The notes beneath the pieces were generated by a model that was given only the letters and a program-made list of their open reading frames with translations, had not been told where the DNA came from and ran no database searches. The translations under genes were made by a program, and so were the position numbers. This document shows positions 56,449-64,000 of a DNA stretch of 64,000 nt, in pieces. Source of the stretch: Leifsonia sp. PS1209 (GTDB taxonomy: Bacteria; Actinomycetota; Actinomycetes; Actinomycetales; Microbacteriaceae). The DNA lies in contig NZ_CP051154.1 in the NCBI RefSeq assembly GCF_012317045.1, forward strand, positions 2,046,001 to 2,110,000. The letters run 5' to 3'. Position 1 is the first letter of the stretch; each line of letters begins with the position of its first letter.

Positions 56449-57954
56449 TTTCCGTGCGCCCCAGGCGATGAGGAGACCGAAGAGGCCGAGGCCGGCGACG
56501 AGGAACTCGATGCCGCGGCTGAGCAGGGTGGCCGGCGTGGTCGTCGTGCCGAGCGGGACGTCGGCGATCATGTGGCCGGGCTTGAACGGCGGGATCTCCG
56601 CGATGGTCCGGCCGCTCGGCCCGATGATCTGGCTGCTGCCGACGGTGGAGATGTTCACCAGCGACCGGCCGGCCTCGATCGCGCGCAGGCGGGCGATGGC
56701 GAGCTGCTGCTCGTTCTCGTCGGTCTGCCCAAAGTCGGCGTTGTTCGTCTGGGCCAGGATGACCTGCGCGCCGCCCTGCATCATGTCGGTGAGCAGCTGG
56801 TCGTCCACGATGTCGAAGCAGATCGAGATCCCGGCGCGCACGCCGTTCACGTCGAAGACGTTGTCCCTGGTGCCCGGGGTGTAGTCGCGGCCGATCAGGT
56901 CGATCAGGTCGGGCGCGAACGGCCGCCAGAACGCCCGGTCCGGCACGTACTCGCCGAACGGCACCGGATGCTTCTTGTCGTAGTAGTCGACGGCGCCCTT
57001 GCCGTCCTTCCAGAGCAGCGAGGTGTTAAAGTACTTGCCGTCGCGGTAGGTGATCGTGCCGACGATGAACGGCGCGCCCATCTTGCGGCTCAGCGCATCC
57101 AGGATCGCCGCGGACTGCGGGTCGCGGGTGGGGTCCGGCTGGGCGGCGCCCTCCGGCCAGACGACCATGTCGGCCTTCTCGTCCTCGATCTTCTCCGTCT
57201 CGGCGATCTGCGAGTTCAGCACGGCATCCGGTGGCGCGTTGTCGAAGTACCCCGCCGGGCCGTTGCCCTGCACGGCGGCGATCCTGGTGGTGCCGCTGGT
57301 CGTCGCGGGCCACGCGGGCACCACCAGCACGACGGCGACGGCGCCGATGGCGATGGATGCTCGCCACGCGGCCCGCAGGTCCGCCACGAAACAGACCTCC
57401 AGCAGCAGCGCCACCAGCCACACCATCACGAAGCTGAGCCCGGAGATGCCGAGCCACGCCACGAGCGGCGCGAACGGGCTCTCGGCCTGGGACTCGGCGA
57501 CACGGCCCCAGGAGAACCCGCCGTACGGCCAGTTGCCGGACACGTACTCGCGCAGCGTCCAGAGGCCGCCGACGATCACCGGCAGCAGCCCGAGGCGTCC
57601 CAGCCTGGTCGGCCAGGCGCGCGGCACCCAGCGGTACGCGAGCGCGATGAGCATCCCGCCGAGGCCGTAGAAGATCGCCTCCAGCGTCGACAGCGCCACC
57701 CACGGGAGCGGCCCGAGGTACAGCGCCGTCCAGGCCACGTGGAACAGGAAGAACGACTCCCCCGCCACCCAGGCCACCAGGAAAGCGCTGCCGGCTCTGC
57801 GTCCCCGCACGGCGAGCAGCACCATCGCGATGCCGACGAAGGTGAGCGGCCACCAGCTGCGATCGGGGAATCCCGCATCCAGCACGGGGCCGGCCCCCAC
57901 GGCCAGGACCAGTGCGAGCCAGAGGGGCAGCACGGCGCGGGGGGTCTGGGTCAC
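56425..57954 (-). CDS. lnt: apolipoprotein N-acyltransferase
   Basis: Transfers an acyl group to the N-terminal cysteine of lipoproteins. The 509-residue protein has about six to eight N-terminal membrane segments and a periplasmic-side nitrilase-like domain. The catalytic triad is Glu268 (VVWPEGAAQ), Lys327 or Lys328 (YDKKHPVPFGEYVP) and Cys379 (GISICFDIV). The GTG at 57954 (VTQTPRAVLPLW) is preferred over an upstream start to 58023, because the first membrane helix begins there. It follows helY by 46 bases on the same strand. Confidence 0.93.
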   Translation of the reverse strand: MTQTPRAVLPLWLALVLAVGAGPVLDAGFPDRSWWPLTFVGIAMVLLAVRGRRAGSAFLVAWVAGESFFLFHVAWTALYLGPLPWVALSTLEAIFYGLGGMLIALAYRWVPRAWPTRLGRLGLLPVIVGGLWTLREYVSGNWPYGGFSWGRVAESQAESPFAPLVAWLGISGLSFVMVWLVALLLEVCFVADLRAAWRASIAIGAVAVVLVVPAWPATTSGTTRIAAVQGNGPAGYFDNAPPDAVLNSQIAETEKIEDEKADMVVWPEGAAQPDPTRDPQSAAILDALSRKMGAPFIVGTITYRDGKYFNTSLLWKDGKGAVDYYDKKHPVPFGEYVPDRAFWRPFAPDLIDLIGRDYTPGTRDNVFDVNGVRAGISICFDIVDDQLLTDMMQGGAQVILAQTNNADFGQTDENEQQLAIARLRAIEAGRSLVNISTVGSSQIIGPSGRTIAEIPPFKPGHMIADVPLGTTTTPATLLSRGIEFLVAGLGLFGLLIAWGARKRPSSPVG

Positions 57955-58000
57955 GAGTGGAGAGCTTAGAGGACGTGGTTCGGCGTTCGCCGCAGAAATG

Positions 58001-60430
58001 CTAGGCGACGGATGAGTAAGCAACGATGCCGCGCCTGATCGATTCGAGTGCCTGCCGTGCCGTGCGTCCCACCGGGCCCTGCGCGACGAGTGAGAGCTGG
58101 TCGAGCAGGTCGATGGTCTGCTTCGTCCAGCGCACGAAGTCGCCGGCGGCCATGTCCGCCTCGGAGAGCACCGTGTTCAGGCTGGTGCCCTTCGCCCACG
58201 CGTGCATCGCCATCGCCAGGCTGGTCGACGGCGGTTCGCTGCCCGGCAGCCTGTTCTCGCGTTCGAGGTCGTCGAGTCTGCTCCAGATGTCGATGGTCTT
58301 GTCGAGGGCAGGCCGGAATGCTCCGCGCGGGAGGGTGCGCTCGTGCGCGAGACCTTCGTCGCGGCGCGGCTCGAAGACCAGGGCGCAGGCCATCGCTGCG
58401 AGGCTCGGCGCATCCAGCTGGTTCCAGATGTTCCTGCGCAGGCACTCGGCCACGAGCAGGTCGCGTTCGCCGTAGATGCGCTTGAGCGTGCGGCCGTGCA
58501 CGGTGAGCGTCGTGACGTCGTCCTCCCGGTTCAGGTAGCCGAGTTCGAGCAGCACGTCGGAGACGCGGTCGAAGACCTTGGCGACGGCTCCGGTGCGCGA
58601 CCGGATCTGCGAGCTCAGGGCGTCCGTCTCGCGCTTCAGCTTCCACCAGCGCTCCGCCCACCTGGCGTGGTTCTCCCTGTCCGGGCAGCGGTGGCACGGG
58701 TGCTCCTTCATCCGCTTGCGCAGCGCGGTCAGCCGACGCTGGCGCTTGTCGCGGTCGGCCCGGGAGGCGTGCTCCATCGAGGAGCCCTTGCGCTCCAGGT
58801 CGCTCAGCTCGCGCCGGATGCCCGAATACTCGCGGAAGTCGCCCAGGTGGCAGGTCATCGCCTTCTCGTACCCGGCGAGCGACTCCTCCTGCTGGCGCAC
58901 CTTGCGCGCCAGATCGACCACCGCACGGTCGGCCTGGAACTGGGCGAACGACGACTCCAGGATCTCCCTGGTGCGCTCGCGCCCGAACTGGTCGATCAGG
59001 TTGACCGCCATGTTGTACGTGGGGCGGAAGCTCGAATTCAGCGGGTAGCTGCGGCGGGACGCGAGCGAGGCGACAGCCTGCGGATCGAGGCCGTCCTGCC
59101 ACTGGATGACCGAGTGGCCCTCCACGTCGATGCCCCGGCGGCCGGCGCGCCCGGTGAGCTGGGTGTACTCCCCCGGCGTGATCGGGACGCGCGCCTCCCC
59201 GTTGAACTTCTCCAGCTTCTCGAGCACCACGGTGCGCGCCGGCATGTTGATGCCGAGCGCGAGCGTCTCCGTCGCGAAGACGACCTTGACCAGCTTGCGG
59301 CGGAACAGCTCCTCCACGACCTCTTTGAAGGCGGGCAGCAGACCTGCGTGGTGGGCGGCGACACCGCGCTCGAGTCCTTCGAGCCACTCCCAGTACCCGA
59401 GCACGGCGAGGTCTTCGTCGAGCAGGGTCCTGCAGCGTTCCTCGACGATCGCGCGGATCTCGTCGCGCTCGTGTTGCTGGGTCAGCTTCACGCCGGAGCG
59501 GAGCGTCTGGCGCACGGCCTGGTCGCAGCCGTTGCGGCTGAAGATGAAGAAGATGGCGGGGAGCAGGTTGTGCTCGCCGAGCAGCTTGACGAGGTCGGCC
59601 CTGTCCATCCGGTACGTGTCCGGACGGCCGCCCCTGGAGTGGTAGCGCCCGACGTCCCGCATCTGCCTGCTGCTCAGCACCCGGCCGCCGTAGCGCGCCA
59701 TCTGCACGAGCTCCGGGTTCACCCGGTTGGTCGCCGCGAGGCCGGACGAGTCGAACAGGTCGATCAGCTTCGACCGCATCAGGATGTGCTGCTCCAGCGG
59801 GACGGGACGCTCCTCCGACACGATCACGTCCGTGTCGCCGCGCACCGCCTGCAGCCAGTCGCCGAACTCCTCGGCGTTGGACACCGTCGCGCTCAGCGAG
59901 ACCATCCGGACCGACTGCGGAAGGTGGATGATGACCTCCTCCCACACCGCGCCGCGGAACCGGTCTGCGAGGTAGTGCACCTCGTCCATCACCACGTATG
60001 CGAGGTCGGTCAGCAGGTCGGAGTCGGCGTAGAGCATGTTGCGCAGCACTTCGGTCGTCATCACGACGATGCGCGCGCGGGAGTTGACGTTGGTGTCGCC
60101 GGTCAGGAGGCCGACGGACTCCGGCCCGTACTCGTCCACCAGCTCCTGGAACTTCTGGTTGCTCAGCGCCTTCATCGGCGCCGTGTAGAAGACCTTCGCG
60201 TTCGGCTCGCGCATCGCGAGGAACACGGCGAACTCGGCGACGATCGTCTTGCCGGCTCCCGTCGGAGCGGCCACCAGCACGCTCTTGCCCTCTTCGAGGC
60301 TCGCGCAGGCCTCGCGCTGGAACGGGTCGAGGTCGAAGCGGAGCCCCGCACGGAAGGCCTCGACGAGAGGCTGGCGGGTGCGCGTGCGCGACGCCGCGTA
60401 GCGTTCGGCTGGAGACAGCTGATCGGTCAC
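58001..60430 (-). CDS. helY: DEAD/DEAH RNA helicase, HelY/Mtr4-like
   Basis: An 809-residue SF2 helicase of the Ski2/Mtr4-like group. Walker A APTGAGKT (55-62), DEVH box (149-152), SAT motif LSATVSNAEEFG, TFL-like GINMPARTVVLE, and motif VI QLTGRAGRRGID. Long C-terminal part contains a cysteine-rich HPCHRCPDRENHARW patch and a winged-helix/arch-like region. Mycobacterial HelY lies next to tatC, as here. Role: RNA remodelling or decay, inferred from family. GTG start at 60430, 10 bases after tatC. Confidence 0.93.
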   Translation of the reverse strand: MTDQLSPAERYAASRTRTRQPLVEAFRAGLRFDLDPFQREACASLEEGKSVLVAAPTGAGKTIVAEFAVFLAMREPNAKVFYTAPMKALSNQKFQELVDEYGPESVGLLTGDTNVNSRARIVVMTTEVLRNMLYADSDLLTDLAYVVMDEVHYLADRFRGAVWEEVIIHLPQSVRMVSLSATVSNAEEFGDWLQAVRGDTDVIVSEERPVPLEQHILMRSKLIDLFDSSGLAATNRVNPELVQMARYGGRVLSSRQMRDVGRYHSRGGRPDTYRMDRADLVKLLGEHNLLPAIFFIFSRNGCDQAVRQTLRSGVKLTQQHERDEIRAIVEERCRTLLDEDLAVLGYWEWLEGLERGVAAHHAGLLPAFKEVVEELFRRKLVKVVFATETLALGINMPARTVVLEKLEKFNGEARVPITPGEYTQLTGRAGRRGIDVEGHSVIQWQDGLDPQAVASLASRRSYPLNSSFRPTYNMAVNLIDQFGRERTREILESSFAQFQADRAVVDLARKVRQQEESLAGYEKAMTCHLGDFREYSGIRRELSDLERKGSSMEHASRADRDKRQRRLTALRKRMKEHPCHRCPDRENHARWAERWWKLKRETDALSSQIRSRTGAVAKVFDRVSDVLLELGYLNREDDVTTLTVHGRTLKRIYGERDLLVAECLRRNIWNQLDAPSLAAMACALVFEPRRDEGLAHERTLPRGAFRPALDKTIDIWSRLDDLERENRLPGSEPPSTSLAMAMHAWAKGTSLNTVLSEADMAAGDFVRWTKQTIDLLDQLSLVAQGPVGRTARQALESIRRGIVAYSSVA

Positions 60431-60440
60431 ACGACCAAGC

Positions 60441-61232
60441 CTATGCCGCCAGTTCGGCCTCCAGGCGCATGGCGGCCTTCGCGGCACGCCGATCGTGCAG
60501 CCAGGCGACCCCGTATGCGGCGAGATAGAGCACGACCATCGGCACCGCGAGGAGGAACATCGACAGCACATCGGCCGCCGGAGTGGCGATGGCGGTGAAC
60601 AGCACGATCAGGATGATCGCCCAGCGCCACGACTTGATGATCGAGGATGCGCTCAGCACCCCGACGAAGTTCAGCAGCACCAGGAACACCGGGAGCACGA
60701 ACGCGACGCCGACCGCCAGCGACAGTTTCAGGATGAAGTCGAAGTACGTCTTCGCCGAGATGATCGCCGAGTCGTCCGACGGCGCGAAGCTGGTCAGCAG
60801 TGACACGATGTGCGGCACCAGCAGCCAGCCGACGTATGCGCCGATCAGGAACAGCGGGACGGCGGTGAAGAAGAAGCCGAGGCCGTACTTCAGCTCCTTG
60901 CGGCTGAGCGCGGGGACGAAGAAGGACCAGATCTGGTAGAGCCAGACCGGGCTGGAGATGATGACGCCGATGGTGATGGCGATCTGCATCTTGAGGTCGA
61001 ATGCCCCGGTGATGCTGTCGTAGTTGAGCGTGGCGACGCGGCCCTGCTGTGTGGCGATCTCGGTGATGGGGACGCGCATCGCGTCGAGGAGGTACCCGGA
61101 CAGGAACCAGCCGGCGACAGCGCCGACGAGCAGCGCGATGGCAGAGCGGTAGAGGCGTTTGCGAAGCTCGACGAAGTGCTCGGCGAGCGTCATCCGTCCT
61201 TCGCGGTTCTTGCCTCGCTTAGTGGAGGCCAC
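60441..61232 (-). CDS. tatC: Sec-independent protein translocase TatC
   Basis: A 263-residue membrane protein with six transmembrane segments that recognises twin-arginine signal peptides. Typical TatC pieces: MTLAEHFVELRKRLYRSAIALLVGAVAGWF, LYQIWSFFVPALSRKELKY, ALAVGVAFVLPVFLVLLNFVGVLSAS, and ADVLSMFLLAVPMVVLYLAAYG. The GTG at 61232 (VASTKRGKNREGRM) is three bases after tatA's stop, so they are co-translated. The conserved Glu in HFVELRKRL is present. Confidence 0.97.
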   Translation of the reverse strand: MASTKRGKNREGRMTLAEHFVELRKRLYRSAIALLVGAVAGWFLSGYLLDAMRVPITEIATQQGRVATLNYDSITGAFDLKMQIAITIGVIISSPVWLYQIWSFFVPALSRKELKYGLGFFFTAVPLFLIGAYVGWLLVPHIVSLLTSFAPSDDSAIISAKTYFDFILKLSLAVGVAFVLPVFLVLLNFVGVLSASSIIKSWRWAIILIVLFTAIATPAADVLSMFLLAVPMVVLYLAAYGVAWLHDRRAAKAAMRLEAELAA

Positions 61233-61235
61233 CGA

Positions 61236-61466
61236 TTACGGTTTCGTGTGCGTCTCGGGCGAGGCGGTGGTGCTGCCGTCGGCCGGAGTGGTCGACGAGG
61301 CGTCCGGCTTGTCGCCGTCTTTCTTCATCTCGTTGACCTCACCTTTGAAGATGCGCATCGACTGGCCGATGCTCTTGGCGAGGGCGGGGAGCTTCGGCGC
61401 ACCGAAGAGCAGCAGGATCACTGCGAGGATGATGAGCAGGTGCCATCCGGTAAGGCCGCCGAGCAT
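61236..61466 (-). CDS. tatA: Sec-independent protein translocase TatA
   Basis: A 76-residue pore subunit: N-terminal hydrophobic helix ([38 protein letters not shown]) with the FGxxKLP hinge, then amphipathic helix and an unstructured Ser/Thr/Asp-rich tail. Forms the translocation pore with TatC. 3 bases separate it from the upstream 116-residue gene and from tatC. TatB is not encoded here, as usual for a TatA-type pair in many actinomycetes; another tatB could be elsewhere. Confidence 0.96.
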   Translation of the reverse strand: MLGGLTGWHLLIILAVILLLFGAPKLPALAKSIGQSMRIFKGEVNEMKKDGDKPDASSTTPADGSTTASPETHTKP

Positions 61467-61469
61467 GAG

Positions 61470-61820
61470 TTAGTCCTTCGTGATCAAGTAGGAATACCGA
61501 GCTGCGTCGGCATTGACGAGCAGTTTACCGCGTTTGACCCGTGCATCCCTGCGAAGTTGCCTCGCAACCGCGCGATCGGCGCTGGCTTGCACACGCTCCG
61601 CGCGCAGTGCGCTGGCGTCCGCGAAGACGGCGGGGTGGAACGCCGCCTCGGTGAGGTCCTCCGCACGCCGGGACAGGACATCGGCCTTCTCGATGAGCGC
61701 AGACGCCTCCCTTCCGGCCGCGACGACCTTGCGGAACAGGTGGACGGCGAAGAAGGCGAGCATCCCGAGCAGGCCGAGCACCAGCACGACCCAGATCAGG
61801 ACCCACGACCACCACGGCAT
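61470..61820 (-). CDS. membrane-anchored coiled-coil protein upstream of tatA
   Basis: A 116-residue protein with one membrane segment (residues 3-27, WWSWVLIWVVLVLGLLGMLAFFAV) and a charged helical cytoplasmic tail (VVAAGREASALIEKADVLSRRAEDLTEAAF). No family name recalled, though similar ORFs sit between pafC and tatA in related actinomycetes. It ends 3 bases before tatA, so it is in the operon and might influence the Tat system. Confidence 0.8.
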   Translation of the reverse strand: MPWWSWVLIWVVLVLGLLGMLAFFAVHLFRKVVAAGREASALIEKADVLSRRAEDLTEAAFHPAVFADASALRAERVQASADRAVARQLRRDARVKRGKLLVNADAARYSYLITKD

Positions 61821-61849
61821 GCCATCAGCATAGCGACAGGCCGCGGCTG

Positions 61850-62824
61850 CTACCGGTAGCGGTCGGCCCCAGCCCGCGCCCAGCCGGCGACGACAGCGCG
61901 GGCCTCCGGCGGGTCGAGCACGGTGAGCACGCCGGACAGCCCGGCGACCAGCCGCTTCAGACCGTGGAAGTGCGCGACGCGCACGCTGGTGCGCACGAGC
62001 CCGTCCTGCTCCTGCCGTGATGCGCCCTCCGGGATGTAGTCCTCGATGAACGGGACAGCCGAGGCCGACACCTCGATGGTCACCAGCAGGTCGTCCTCCG
62101 TGCCCTCGAACAGGGTCTCCGGGAGGGTGACGTCGCCCGGCCGGTAGGTGATCGGCTGGTCGGTGGCCCGCAGGTCGTCGATGCGGTCGAGCCGGAAGGT
62201 GCGGATCGCGGTGCGGAGGTGGTCCCAGCCGCGCAGGTACCAGTCCTGGTCGATGGACTCGATGCGCAGCGGGTCGACCCTGCGACGCTCCCGCTCACCG
62301 CGGGAATTCAGGTAGTCGAAATCAAGCTGCGTGCCGCCGGCCACCGCATCCCGGATCACGGCGAGCGTGGCGTCGGTCTCCGAGCCGGCGACCGCCACCT
62401 GGCTGGGCGCGGCGGAGGCACCGCGGGCGAGCTTGGCCATCAGCGAGCCGATCACATCGCGGTCGGCGTTCTCCGGGAGAGCCGAAAGGTACTGCAGCCC
62501 GGCGATCAGCGCGGCGGCCTCCCGCGCGGAGAACCGCGGGGAGTCGTCGATGGCCACCTGGTGGGTGAGGACGATCTGGTCGTTGTCCTCGAAGTCGTCC
62601 CAGGCGATGTCGAACAGGTCGCCCGGCTGGTACTGGTTGGTCTCCCCCGGCACGCCCGAGACGGCGATCAGCCGGACGGCGTCGCGCAGCTGCGCCTTCT
62701 CGACGCCGAAGTGCTCCGCCGCCTCCGCGACGCTCACCCTGTCCCTGTCCATCAGGTACGGCACGAGGGCGAGCAGGAAGGCCAGCTTGTCCTGCGCCTG
62801 CATGGGCTTGCGGCGCTCAGCCAC
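61850..62824 (-). CDS. pafC: PafC, WYL-domain DNA-damage regulator
   Basis: A 324-residue WYL-type regulator. An N-terminal winged helix (KLAFLLALVPYLMDRDRVSVAEAAEHFGVEKAQLRDAVRLI), a central WYL domain (GGTQLDFDYLNSRGERERRRVDPLRIESIDQDWYLRGWDH), and a C-terminal WCX region (TVLDPPEARAVVAGWARAGA). PafB and PafC form a heterodimer that activates the LexA-independent DNA-damage response in actinomycetes. GTG at 62824 overlaps pafB by 8 bases, so the two are translated together. A later ATG at 62803 is also possible. Confidence 0.93.
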   Translation of the reverse strand: MAERRKPMQAQDKLAFLLALVPYLMDRDRVSVAEAAEHFGVEKAQLRDAVRLIAVSGVPGETNQYQPGDLFDIAWDDFEDNDQIVLTHQVAIDDSPRFSAREAAALIAGLQYLSALPENADRDVIGSLMAKLARGASAAPSQVAVAGSETDATLAVIRDAVAGGTQLDFDYLNSRGERERRRVDPLRIESIDQDWYLRGWDHLRTAIRTFRLDRIDDLRATDQPITYRPGDVTLPETLFEGTEDDLLVTIEVSASAVPFIEDYIPEGASRQEQDGLVRTSVRVAHFHGLKRLVAGLSGVLTVLDPPEARAVVAGWARAGADRYR

Positions 62825-63845
62825 GGTCGTTCCTCTCGTGGGCGGCCGCCGTGGCGACGAGACGGTCGCGCACGGCGTCGCGCAGCGCATCCGGAGCGAG
62901 CACCAGCACCTCCGGGCCGAAGCTCGCGAGCTGGTCGGCCAGGATGTTGATGTCGGAGTAGTTGACGGTGAGCACGAACGACTCGCCGTCGCCCTTCGTC
63001 GGGACGGCGTCGCCGTAGCGCTTGCCGAGTCGCGTGGCCGCGTCCGTTCCCGCCGTCACCTCGATGGTCGCGACGTTGGCCTGCCAGATGCTCTCCAGGT
63101 CGGCCAGGGCCTTCGCGGCGAAATCGGAGCCCTCCGGCTCGAAGGTGCGGGCCGTGACCTTGACCGGTCCGACCATCCGCGAGAGCAGGAAGGTGCGCGA
63201 GCCGTGCGCATCCTGGTCGATGCCCTGCAGGTGCCACCGGCCCTGGTGCTGCACCAGGGCGAGCGGCGCGACCGTCCTGGTCCTGGATGCGCTCTCCCCC
63301 GGCTTGAGGTAGGGGAACTGCACGATGGCGTTGCGTTCGAGTGCCTGGCTCAGCGGGTCGAAGGCGCTGTCCCTCGCCCGCAGCCGTGGCGCGTATCCGA
63401 CGATCGGGTCGTTGGCCTCCACGCCGAGCGAACGCAGCTTCATCAGCGCCCTGCGGGACTCGCCGGACAGCGAGCCCTCCTTCCAGACCGTGGCGGCCAG
63501 TCCGAGCAGCGTGATCTCCTGCGGGGAGAACGTCACGTCGGCCGGAAGGTCGTATGCCCCCTTGGGAATGCGATAGCGCAGCAGCTGATTGTTTCCGGAG
63601 TCGCCCGGGGACTCCACGGTCTCGAGCGGGACGCCGAGCTCGCGGATGTCGTCTTTGTCGCGCTCGAACTGCCGCTCCAGGCTGCTGTTGTCACCGTGGG
63701 TGACGAAGCGCTGGCGGTAGCCCTGCACGGTCGAGAGGATCTCGTTCTTGGTCAGACCCGTCTCGGTCGCGAGCAGCGCGAGCACGAGGCTGAACAGCCG
63801 CTCTTCGACCGGCACACGGGAGGGCGAAGACGAGGACGGAGGCAC
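62817..63845 (-). CDS. pafB: PafB, WYL-domain DNA-damage regulator
   Basis: A 342-residue partner of PafC: winged helix (VEERLFSLVLALLATETGLTKNEILSTVQGYRQRF), WYL region (QALERNAIVQFPYLKPGESASRTRTVAPLALVQHQGRWHLQGIDQ) and a C-terminal WCX region (SFVLTVNYSDINILADQLASFGPEVLVLAPDALRDAV). It overlaps pafC. The GTG at 63845 is used. No proteasome subunit or pafA gene is within the window; an FKBP-like gene precedes it, as in Streptomyces. Confidence 0.93.
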   Translation of the reverse strand: MPPSSSSPSRVPVEERLFSLVLALLATETGLTKNEILSTVQGYRQRFVTHGDNSSLERQFERDKDDIRELGVPLETVESPGDSGNNQLLRYRIPKGAYDLPADVTFSPQEITLLGLAATVWKEGSLSGESRRALMKLRSLGVEANDPIVGYAPRLRARDSAFDPLSQALERNAIVQFPYLKPGESASRTRTVAPLALVQHQGRWHLQGIDQDAHGSRTFLLSRMVGPVKVTARTFEPEGSDFAAKALADLESIWQANVATIEVTAGTDAATRLGKRYGDAVPTKGDGESFVLTVNYSDINILADQLASFGPEVLVLAPDALRDAVRDRLVATAAAHERNDRG

Positions 63846-63862
63846 CCGTCCATCCTAATCGG

Positions 63863-64000
63863 CTAGCGCACTCCGAGGATGTCGACGACCCACGCTGCTG
63901 CCGGGATGCTGGAGTCCTTGGGCGTCTCGACGACCACCTGCGAGCCCACCTTCTGGCCGACGAGTTCCTTGAGCATCGCCTGCGGGAGGGCCTGGTTGGC
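63863..64000 (-). CDS. FKBP-type peptidyl-prolyl isomerase-like protein, partial
   Basis: Only the last 45 codons are in the window: an ANQALPQAMLKELVGQKVGSQ start, then VVVETPKDSSIPAAAWVVDILGVR and TAG. The pattern matches the end of FKBP-type proteins that precede pafB in actinomycetes (LVGQKVGS...VVVDILGV). It is 17 bases upstream of pafB and on the same strand, so may belong to the operon. The start lies beyond 64000. Confidence 0.75.
   Translation of the reverse strand, partial: ANQALPQAMLKELVGQKVGSQVVVETPKDSSIPAAAWVVDILGVR

Overview
The window is a high-GC chromosomal segment of an actinomycete. Frequent GATGCG-type words, GTG starts, leaderless promoters and gene content (fasR-fabD-fabH-acpP-fabF, DUF3145, rbpA, pafBC-tatA-tatC-helY) point to Microbacteriaceae, perhaps Leifsonia or a relative. 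That placement is inferred from gene order and sequence style, not from a search. No prophage, transposase, integrase or CRISPR array was seen.

Layout. (1) 1-2112: the 3' end of a DUF1684 gene, a PadR regulator with an operator on its own start codon, and a DUF3145 gene. (2) 2113-9750, minus strand: aceE, fasR and the type II fatty-acid genes fabD, fabH, acpP and fabF, so the acetyl-CoA source sits beside its main anabolic sink. (3) 9840-10514: ahpE-type peroxiredoxin and tRNA-Val(UAC). (4) 10733-23881: small independent units, including a steroid-reductase-like membrane enzyme, a zinc-ribbon/nuclease fusion, a universal stress protein, two isochorismatase-fold proteins, a MarR/oxidoreductase divergent pair, a squalene-cyclase-fold protein, a dehalogenase-like hydrolase, short-chain dehydrogenases, a histidine phosphatase, an NAD(P)H-hydrate dehydratase and several small acidic proteins. 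(5) 23924-25757: an antibiotic-resistance-type ABC-F gene behind a structured leader with a nine-codon upstream ORF. (6) 25760-37800: putative immunity protein, membrane protein, a 2,336-residue sorted surface protein with three trailing genes, and LtrA. (7) 37886-46413: permeases (APC, SulP, DUF389), short-chain dehydrogenases, a second MarR pair and small membrane proteins. (8) 46481-50646: an accessory patch with a cell-wall-binding-repeat remnant, an ArsR/DHFR-like/AHSA1 operon, a lipoprotein, a DUF1801 protein and an HdeD-like membrane protein. (9) 50676-64000: S9 peptidase/SDR operon, nfeD-SPFH-GDPD operon, rbpA, and the housekeeping cluster FKBP-pafB-pafC-(membrane protein)-tatA-tatC-helY-lnt.

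How they work together. AceE makes acetyl-CoA, and FasR and the Fab proteins turn acetyl/malonyl units into fatty acids. TatA/TatC export folded proteins, Lnt acylates lipoproteins, RbpA assists the housekeeping sigma factor, and PafB/PafC control a DNA-damage response. Three regulator genes (PadR, MarR, ArsR) carry palindromes over or beside their own starts, which suggests autoregulated switches. At least nine genes have a -10-like hexamer 5-7 nt before the start codon, so leaderless transcription seems common here.

The strongest leads for new biology are the ABC-F leader (predicted leaderless micro-ORF, stacked hairpins, possible terminator), the zinc-ribbon plus PD-(D/E)XK-like nuclease fusion, and the giant DUF11/DUF5979 surface protein with a non-canonical LSDTG sorting signal and co-transcribed small partners.
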